Assembly: GCA_964422155.1 (NCBI GenBank)
Contig: CAYQZZ010000071.1
Location: forward strand, 1 to 10,037
DNA: 10,037 nt
Direction: 5' to 3'
Source: JBGPRB01 sp964422155
Lineage (GTDB): Bacteria > Chloroflexota > Dehalococcoidia > Dehalococcoidales > RBG-16-60-22
In this document: positions 5,192-10,037 of the stretch, one piece after another
How the letters are laid out: each line of letters starts with the position of its first letter
Numbering within the stretch: position 1 is the stretch's first letter
Program-made: the position numbers and the translations under genes
Notes under the pieces: model-generated
Told to the model about the DNA's origin: nothing
Database searches by the model: none
What the model saw: only the letters and a program-made list of their open reading frames with translations

Positions 5192-6274
5192 TTGAAAGCG
5201 GCAATCTGTTATGAATTCGGCAAGCCTCTGGTGATTGAGGAGGTGGATATCGATCCAGCAAAGCAGGGCGAGGTAAAGGTAAAGATGGCGGCAACGGCTA
5301 TCTGCCACAGCGATATCCATGATATGAAGGGAGAGCTGGGAGGGACGGTGCCTTTCGTGGGCGGCCACGAATGCGCCGGTTATGTTGAAGAAGTAGGCAA
5401 AGGTGTCACTCAGGTAAAACCCGGTGACCATGTCGTGGTATCGCTGCTGGCTTCTTGCGGAACGTGCCGCTACTGCCGGGCCGGGCTCCCCAGCCTGTGT
5501 AATACTGTTTTCGCCCTGGATAGGGAAAGTCGCATACGCAATAAAAAGGGGAAATATATCCGGCAGATGGTGAAAATCGGCGGTTTCGCTGAATATGCCG
5601 TCGTTACCGAATCTCAGGCAGTACCTATCCCCGATGATTTGCCGATGGATAGGGCTTCGCTTCTTGCCTGCGGGGTCACTACCGGGTTCGGGGCGGTAGT
5701 CAACCGCGCTAAGGTTAAGGTAATGAGCAGTTGTGTTATCATCGGTACGGGTGGCGTCGGCCTCAATGCCGTACAGGGGGCGGCTATCTCAGGCGCTTAT
5801 CCCATCATCGCAGTCGATATATCAGACAGTAAGCTCAAAGCGGCGAAGAAGTTTGGCGCCACGCATACCATTAACTCGGCTAAGAAGGATGTCATCAAGG
5901 AGGTCAAAGAGCTGACAGAGGGGGTTGGTGCCGATTATGTCTTCGTAACTGTAGGTAATACTAACGCCATAATCCAGGGTGTTGGCATGTCGGGGCCGCG
6001 TGGCATGACCGTTATAGTAGGACTGCCGAAATTTACCGATACGATAACTCTTTCACCTTTTGCTTTCATCAAGGATGAGAGGGTACTTACCGGCGGTTTC
6101 ATGGGCACTACGAACATAAAGTTGGAAATCCCCAAACTTGTAGGTCTTTATAAAGCAGGAATTCTCAAGCTGGATGAGCTTATTACAGCCCATTATCCGC
6201 TCGAAAAAATTAACGATGCGATAGGAGCCGTGGAGAGGGGAGAAGCCCTGCGCAACATCATTATGTTTGAATAA
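5192..6274 (+). CDS. Zinc- and NAD-dependent alcohol dehydrogenase (MDR family), 360 aa
   Basis: This is a medium-chain dehydrogenase/reductase oxidising or reducing an alcohol/aldehyde pair in the cytoplasm. Numbered from the TTG start, the catalytic zinc ligands are Cys38 (ICHSD), His59-Glu60 (GGHECAG) and Cys160 (LLACGVTTG). The structural zinc site is Cys89, 92, 95 and 103 (CGTCRYCRAG...C). The Rossmann motif is GTGGVG (185-190), with Asp209 (AVDIS) at the end of the second strand, pointing to NAD over NADP. The gene can be extended to a GTG at 5165. However, AGGAGG (5181-5186) sits five bases before TTG 5192, and the protein then begins KAAICYEFGKP as family members do. The length is normal and all zinc ligands are intact. 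Overall form resembles the class III/aryl alcohol dehydrogenase group, but the substrate is not determinable. Confidence 0.92.
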   Translation: MKAAICYEFGKPLVIEEVDIDPAKQGEVKVKMAATAICHSDIHDMKGELGGTVPFVGGHECAGYVEEVGKGVTQVKPGDHVVVSLLASCGTCRYCRAGLPSLCNTVFALDRESRIRNKKGKYIRQMVKIGGFAEYAVVTESQAVPIPDDLPMDRASLLACGVTTGFGAVVNRAKVKVMSSCVIIGTGGVGLNAVQGAAISGAYPIIAVDISDSKLKAAKKFGATHTINSAKKDVIKEVKELTEGVGADYVFVTVGNTNAIIQGVGMSGPRGMTVIVGLPKFTDTITLSPFAFIKDERVLTGGFMGTTNIKLEIPKLVGLYKAGILKLDELITAHYPLEKINDAIGAVERGEALRNIIMFE

Positions 6275-6288
6275 AGCGCTTGGAGAGG

Positions 6289-6340
6289 CTTGAACTGTCA
6301 TTCCCGCCCCGATGAAATCGGGGTAAACTCCAGCGGGTAT
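6289..6340. repeat. Partial copy of a TGTCATT palindromic repeat with hairpin
   Basis: CTTGAACTGTCATT (6289-6302) matches the left edge of the next element (6345-6358) at 13 of 14 bases. It is followed by a hairpin of CCCCGAT (6307-6313) and ATCGGGG (6317-6323) with a three-base loop, and by outer CCCGC/GCGGG arms (6303-6307, 6333-6337). It begins 14 bases after the dehydrogenase stop codon. It looks like one half of a palindromic element and could help end or stabilise the dehydrogenase transcript, although no T-run follows. Confidence 0.5.
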
Positions 6341-6351
6341 CTATCTTCAAC

Positions 6352-6513
6352 TGTCATTGCGAGCCATTCCCGAAGGGAAGGCGTGGCAATCTCAAATGTA
6401 GCCTAAGTCAAGGGTTGAGATTGCTACGCCTGCGTGCCGTAACGTACTTCGGCGTGCAGGCACGGTCGCGGAGTTTATCCTGAGTGAAGCCGAAGGACTC
6501 CCTCGCAATGACA
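6352..6513. repeat. MITE-like palindromic element, 162 bp, with 12-bp terminal inverted repeats
   Basis: TGTCATTGCGAG (6352-6363) and CTCGCAATGACA (6502-6513) are perfect inverted repeats. Inside lies a second inverted pair, 6380-6395 with 6415-6430 (15 of 16 bases match, GGCGTGGCAATCTCAA type). There is no coding capacity, so it is a non-autonomous or REP-like element. Its right end lies eight bases beyond the stop of the molybdoenzyme gene. AAC occurs on both flanks and may be a 3-bp target duplication, which is weak evidence. It fills the gap between two convergent genes, where it may act as a transcription end point for both. Confidence 0.7.
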
Positions 6514-6521
6514 AACACTAT

Positions 6522-8654
6522 TTACTTGCCGTCATTTGCCCGATACACTTTACATAACAATGCCGTAAGGTCCGGCGAGCCGTACATCGGGTCGCAGTGG
6601 TCATTCGAAGTAAGCACGTTGGGATTAGACTTCAGGAGTCCGTGCAATGGACCCGGTTCCTCCGGATAAAAACAGTTGGCCGTTGCCATGACCACCCTCG
6701 GATGGATGCCAGGAAACAGTCGTGCTTTCTGTTTTATTCTACCTCTCGGCGACTCAATCCAGGTCCAATCGCCGTCCTCGATGCCCAGTTCTTTTGCCGT
6801 TTCAGGATGAATTTGAACAACCGGGTCTTTCTGGAAGCTCCTCAGCCAGGGTATGTTCCGGTACTGCGAAAGGAAATAGAAGGGCTGGCGATACCCGGTG
6901 GAAAGCACGAGCGGGTATTCCTTGGCCAGTTCAGGCGTGGAATAAGGGCTTTCACCGGGCTCCCGGAAGTACGGCAGCGGGTCATACCCCAGGTCTTCCA
7001 GCACGGTTGAATAGAGTTCGAGCTTGCCGGTAGGCGTGGGGAAACCGCCCCCCTTTCTCCAGTATTCGGTCCTGTATTTGTAGTAAATCTGGTCCTTGCC
7101 GGTCCTTGCCAGGACGACCTTCTGGCTGAAATCCTTCCAGGTCATGTTACCTTTTCTCAACTGGTAGTCCAGCATCTTCTCGACGTTTTCAAACCAGTAC
7201 CGGGGGACCATCCTCCTGCCGAGTTCATTGAATATCTTGCTATCCTGCCAGGCCTCACCGGGCGGGTCGACCGTTCTATTATGGGCTTCTATCATAAAGC
7301 GGGGATGCATGTCATAGATATCATCAATCTCCAGCCAGTGGGCCGCCGGCAGGACGATATCGGCGTGTTCCGCCATGGGTCCCATGAACTGGTCGGCGTG
7401 TACCAGGAATTCCAGGTTCAATAGTGCCTGCATCACTTCTCTGGTATTGGCCAAATGGAGTATTTGCTGTCCGCCCACGCTGAACCATACCTTCACCACC
7501 GAGTTTCCGTTGAGAAGCTGTTTGATGACGGTATCGGCATGAGCGGTACGGGCGGCTCCCATTTTATATTCGTCGCTGCCCACGATGCCTTTACGCATAT
7601 CGTCGGTTATCGGGATTTCCGTGAAAAAATCCTCGCGCAGGCCGGTATCCGGGGGCATCCATGCCATCATGCTGCCCGGCCTTTCAACGTTGCCAGTAAT
7701 GCCGAGCAGGCAGATGATAGACCTTAATGTCTGGCCGCAGTTCGCCTGCCGCTCCAGGGAGCTGCCGACCTGGATACAGCCCGGCGTGTCTACGGCAAAG
7801 AGCCTTGCCGCCATGATAATGTCGTCCGCCTTGAGCCAGGTAATTTCGGCAACGCGCTCCGGAGTGTATTCCTGGACTCTCTCTTTAAGCATATCGAAGC
7901 CATAGGTCCAGTTCTCCACGAATTCTTTATCGTAAAGGCCTTCGTTGATGATGACGTTAATCATGGCCAGCGCCAGGGCGGCATCCGTCCCCGGCCTGAT
8001 TTGCAGCCAGAGGGTCGCCCTCGATGAGAGGGCGGTTTCCCTGGGGTCAATCACAATCAGGTTTTTCACGTATTTCAGGCTGTTAAGAAACCATACGGCC
8101 ATTTCGCCGTCGGCGCTGCTGATTTCCAGCTGCTTCGCCCAGGATATCTGTGTTTTGGGAAACTCGCCGCCCCAGCCGTGGTAGTCGCAATAAAGCCTGC
8201 CGTAGCCGGTGACCAGCCCGTATAGTCCCAGCCTCGGGCTGTGGCAGATATAGCCAGGGGTGATGATATTAGCCGTACCGATGGAGCGGGCGAACCTGTG
8301 CGTATATTCGTTATAGCCGCGGCCGGTGCCCTGGGATACCGCTATGGAAGACGGCCCGTATTTGGCGATGGACTCTTTCATCTTTTCTTCGATAGTATCC
8401 AGCGCCTCGTCCCAGGTTATTCTCTGCCATTTCCCTTCACCCCTTTTTCCCATCCTTTTCAGGGGATAAAGGAGGCGGTCGGGGTGGTTAATATGCTGGA
8501 TACTCGATAGACCTTTGGAGCACATCGTGCCCAGGGTAGGTGCATCCGGGTTGCCTTCGATATGGATGATAGCCCCGTCCTCGACGGTAACCAGCACACC
8601 GCAGCCGCCGTGGCAGCTCTTGCAGGTTGTCTTGATAATCTTTTTGTCGCTCAT
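6522..8654 (-). CDS. Molybdopterin oxidoreductase catalytic subunit (CISM family), 710 aa
   Basis: This is the catalytic chain of a complex iron-sulfur molybdoenzyme of the DMSO-reductase superfamily, with bis-pyranopterin Mo (or W). The N-terminal [4Fe-4S] site is Cys11, Cys14, Cys18 and Cys45, followed by KG (47-48). Cys137 (ICHSPRLG), followed by His138, is the likely metal ligand and is encoded by TGC (8244-8246). Family landmarks follow: DPRET and IRPGTDAALALAM in the centre, ADIVLPAAHWLE, and a C-terminal molydopterin-binding domain (VLSTGYR, then IEDGDWTWIESPRG). Length fits PsrA/PhsA- or FDH-like chains. There is no Tat signal; an in-frame TAG three codons before the ATG rules out an N-terminal extension. 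The operon partners (Fe-S subunit, NrfD) suggest quinone-linked respiration. The substrate is unknown (polysulfide, thiosulfate, formate or another). Confidence 0.9.
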   Translation of the reverse strand: MSDKKIIKTTCKSCHGGCGVLVTVEDGAIIHIEGNPDAPTLGTMCSKGLSSIQHINHPDRLLYPLKRMGKRGEGKWQRITWDEALDTIEEKMKESIAKYGPSSIAVSQGTGRGYNEYTHRFARSIGTANIITPGYICHSPRLGLYGLVTGYGRLYCDYHGWGGEFPKTQISWAKQLEISSADGEMAVWFLNSLKYVKNLIVIDPRETALSSRATLWLQIRPGTDAALALAMINVIINEGLYDKEFVENWTYGFDMLKERVQEYTPERVAEITWLKADDIIMAARLFAVDTPGCIQVGSSLERQANCGQTLRSIICLLGITGNVERPGSMMAWMPPDTGLREDFFTEIPITDDMRKGIVGSDEYKMGAARTAHADTVIKQLLNGNSVVKVWFSVGGQQILHLANTREVMQALLNLEFLVHADQFMGPMAEHADIVLPAAHWLEIDDIYDMHPRFMIEAHNRTVDPPGEAWQDSKIFNELGRRMVPRYWFENVEKMLDYQLRKGNMTWKDFSQKVVLARTGKDQIYYKYRTEYWRKGGGFPTPTGKLELYSTVLEDLGYDPLPYFREPGESPYSTPELAKEYPLVLSTGYRQPFYFLSQYRNIPWLRSFQKDPVVQIHPETAKELGIEDGDWTWIESPRGRIKQKARLFPGIHPRVVMATANCFYPEEPGPLHGLLKSNPNVLTSNDHCDPMYGSPDLTALLCKVYRANDGK

Positions 8655-8701
8655 CTTTTTCTATCTTCCCAGATTATTATTACAATTTATTGATTGTTTA
8701 A

Positions 8702-8803
8702 TAATGTCATTCTGAAAGAGTCCCGAAGCAATCGGGACGACTGAAGAATCCGTGCTTCAAGAGAAGGGTTACGGATTCTTCGCTTCGCTCAAGAATGACA
8801 TTA
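8702..8803. repeat. Palindromic REP/MITE-like element, 102 bp, inside the operon
   Basis: TAATGTCATTCT (8702-8713) and AGAATGACATTA (8792-8803) are perfect 12-bp terminal inverted repeats. Two more hairpins are nested inside: GTCCCGA/TCGGGAC (8720-8726, 8732-8738) and GAAGAATCCGT/ACGGATTCTTC (8743-8753, 8771-8781). It shares the TGTCATT ends with the 6352-6513 element but is otherwise different. It lies between the NrfD gene and the catalytic subunit gene, so the transcript must pass through a strongly folded region. Confidence 0.7.
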
Positions 8804-8844
8804 AATTGTTACTAAACACTGTCAGTTCATCCATTTGAGGGTTC

Positions 8845-8870
8845 GTGGAATAATAGTCTGTGGATTCCAC
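8845..8870 (-). other. Small hairpin after the NrfD gene
   Basis: GTGGAAT (8845-8851) and ATTCCAC (8864-8870) form a 7-bp stem with a 12-base loop, directly after the stop of the NrfD-like gene on the minus strand. No T-run follows, so it is probably not a full terminator. Together with the neighbouring palindromic element it could reduce or process the message between the two genes. Confidence 0.3.
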
Positions 8871-8876
8871 TGGCCG

Positions 8877-9749
8877 CTAACTTGCAATAACCAGCGGCTT
8901 ATAGGCGCCGGCTTTGAGTACGCAGTATCTCAGTGCCAGCCCGCCGATGACCTCACAGGCCACGCCCGTGATAAGCAAGGCCGGGGAGACTTCTCCGGCG
9001 ATGTAGCTGGAAAAGGCGATAGCCAGCGGTATGACGATACCGAGCGCGACAATACCAATCCAGAAGACCGGGGCAAGGTTGCCGCGCATTTGCTCCATTA
9101 CCGATTTTCTCCCGGTTATCTCTCGGTTGGCTGCCGTCCAGAGGTAGATAACTATTAACAGGGCATTAATGATTAACAGCCAGCGACTCCCCGTTTCGGC
9201 GGCGGAGATATCAACGTTCCCTCCGTTTAAGGCGATAATTACGGAGAGGCCGAATCCACCCATGATACCGCATAAGACGAACAACAGCGGCAGGAGCGTC
9301 GAGTTCCAGAAAGGCACGGCCTTGACGGTGTTCAGGACGAAGCCGGTGTATACTGTTACGGCCAGCGCCGCTATACCGGCCAGCGCCTTGAAAACGATTT
9401 CAGCGGTACTACCGGGCAGCCAGTAGGAAAATATGAGTTGTATCGCCGTGAAAATAATAAACATGAATACGAAGATGATACCCCTGGCCAGCCATGAGGT
9501 ACTTGGTCTGAGTATGATTCGCCAGAAACGCAGCGGCTTACCCAGATAAATGAGATGGGCACCGCCTTTAATAACGGCGATAATCAGCCAGCTTATGAAC
9601 ATGCCCCATAAGCTATTAAAGTATAGCGATACCAGGTACAGTCCGCCGCCGAGTCCGCCGGCATAGAAGGCAATCCAGAGGAATATGCCTCTGCGGTCAA
9701 TCCATTCCGTCTGGCGGGTATAGTTAATCATCCATTCGTGTATTTCCAA
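8877..9749 (-). CDS. nrfD: NrfD/PsrC-type membrane subunit, 290 aa
   Basis: This is the membrane-anchoring, quinone-reactive subunit of the molybdoenzyme complex. About eight hydrophobic helices can be seen, beginning with GIFLWIAFYAGGLGGGLYLVS (about 22-42), and no signal peptide. The hallmark cytoplasmic or periplasmic loop motif LGKPLRFWRIILRPSTSWLARG (about 69-90) is diagnostic of the NrfD/PsrC family. Such proteins carry no haem and exchange electrons between the quinone pool and the Fe-S subunit. The start is TTG (9747-9749), one base after the TAA of the Fe-S gene, with GGAG/GGAGAG-like bases just before. Translation is therefore coupled to that gene. An in-frame ATG six codons later is the alternative. 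Length is normal for the family. The symbol is by family, not by proven nitrite reductase function. Confidence 0.88.
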   Translation of the reverse strand: MEIHEWMINYTRQTEWIDRRGIFLWIAFYAGGLGGGLYLVSLYFNSLWGMFISWLIIAVIKGGAHLIYLGKPLRFWRIILRPSTSWLARGIIFVFMFIIFTAIQLIFSYWLPGSTAEIVFKALAGIAALAVTVYTGFVLNTVKAVPFWNSTLLPLLFVLCGIMGGFGLSVIIALNGGNVDISAAETGSRWLLIINALLIVIYLWTAANREITGRKSVMEQMRGNLAPVFWIGIVALGIVIPLAIAFSSYIAGEVSPALLITGVACEVIGGLALRYCVLKAGAYKPLVIAS

Positions 9750-9750
9750 T

Positions 9751-10037
9751 TTATCTCTCCGCTCCTGTAGATACAGACTCTTGTCGCGATTTATCTTCGA
9801 CTTGGGCGATGTCCGCTTGTCCTATTTTACCGTCGATAAAGTAGACGGACGGGTCGGTGTTATATTCGGGATGCAGCTGAGAGCCTTTTCTTTCTTTTAT
9901 CAAACGGGATACTTCACTATCGGGGTCATCCAGGTCACCGAAAGTGAGGGCCTGAGCGGGGCAGGTGTTTACGCAGGCCGGAGTGGCCTCGCGGTCGATT
10001 CCCGGTCGCAGGCCTTTAGTCAGCCCGGCGTCAATTC
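9751..10037 (-). CDS. [4Fe-4S] electron-transfer subunit (PsrB/NrfC/DmsB-like), C-terminal part
   Basis: The 94 codons visible run from the right window edge to the TAA at 9753-9751; the start is outside. The reading includes ACVNTCPAQALTFGDLDDPD, where Cys-x3-Cys-Pro and FGDLxDPxSEVSRL are hallmarks of the last cluster region of four-cluster ferredoxin-like subunits of molybdoenzymes. Upstream of it, GLRPGIDREATPACV fits the usual 'GL.PACV' turn. The tail adds HPEYNTDPSVYFI and then a polar 25-residue extension (GKIGQADIAQVEDKSRQES). It hands electrons from the membrane subunit to the catalytic subunit or the reverse. It is the first visible gene of the three-gene operon, one base from the NrfD gene. 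The other clusters and any signal peptide are not visible. Confidence 0.85.
   Translation of the reverse strand, partial: IDAGLTKGLRPGIDREATPACVNTCPAQALTFGDLDDPDSEVSRLIKERKGSQLHPEYNTDPSVYFIDGKIGQADIAQVEDKSRQESVSTGAER

Noticed and set aside
6289..6513. CRISPR-like or insertion-sequence interpretation of the repeat block
   Set aside because: There is no regular repeat-spacer pattern and no transposase reading frame; the pattern is inverted, not direct, repeats.
6597..7010. Long plus-strand frames inside the molybdoenzyme gene (also at 7585-7905 and 8241-8510)
   Set aside because: They lie antisense to a clear, full-length conserved protein and have no recognisable domains.
8244..8246. Possible selenocysteine at the metal-ligand position of the molybdoenzyme
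   Set aside because: The codon is TGC, an ordinary Cys; there is no in-frame TGA.

Overview
The window looks like part of a bacterial chromosome from the Chloroflexota, most likely a Dehalococcoidia-type lineage. This is inferred from content, not from a marker gene. The bacterial signs are strong Shine-Dalgarno sites, TTG/GTG starts, good -35/-10 promoters (TTGACA-N18-TATGAT and TTGACA-N17-TAGACT), a LuxR-type regulator, and palindromic repeats with TGTCATT...AATGACA ends. Set against this is a cluster of archaeal-type motility/pilus genes (archaellins with class III signal peptides and ArlF/ArlG-like proteins). To my knowledge that combination is known from Chloroflexota.

Left third (1-3084, all minus strand): the upstream end of an archaellum-like operon, read right to left. 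The order is archaellin paralogue 2 (3084-2485), a small one-pass His-rich membrane protein of unknown function (2459-2142), archaellin paralogue 1 (1949-1302), a strong GC-rich hairpin without a T-tract (1237-1266), two small one-TM proteins of ArlF/ArlG type (1137-661 and 649-125), and the first 11 codons of a third protein with a near-identical N-terminus (35-1, cut by the window edge). Motor and assembly genes (arlH/I/J-like), if present, should lie beyond the left edge.

Control region (3085-3490): a 406-bp AT-rich divergent intergenic region separates the archaellin operon from a plus-strand LuxR-family response regulator (3491-4222), whose receiver has Ser in place of the phospho-Asp. 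The region holds a perfect 10-bp inverted repeat (3175-3201) close to the archaellin start and a second palindrome (3317-3332). Control of the archaellum by this regulator is an attractive guess, not shown.

Middle (4228-6274): a small DUF5658-like membrane protein convergent with the regulator, a small dimeric alpha/beta-barrel (EthD/ABM-like) protein with a clear promoter, and a divergent zinc- and NAD-dependent medium-chain alcohol dehydrogenase with its own promoter and a TTG start.

Right part (6522-10037, minus strand): a three-subunit respiratory complex of the iron-sulfur molybdoenzyme (CISM) type. The order is the C-terminal part of a [4Fe-4S] electron-transfer subunit at the right edge, an NrfD/PsrC-type membrane subunit (9749-8877), and a molybdopterin catalytic subunit (8654-6522). 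The catalytic subunit has no Tat signal and has Cys as the probable Mo ligand, so a cytoplasm-facing enzyme of unknown substrate is likely. Its gene is bracketed by MITE-like or REP-like palindromic elements (6289-6513 and 8702-8803), the second lying inside the operon. No rRNA, tRNA, CRISPR array or transposase gene was seen.
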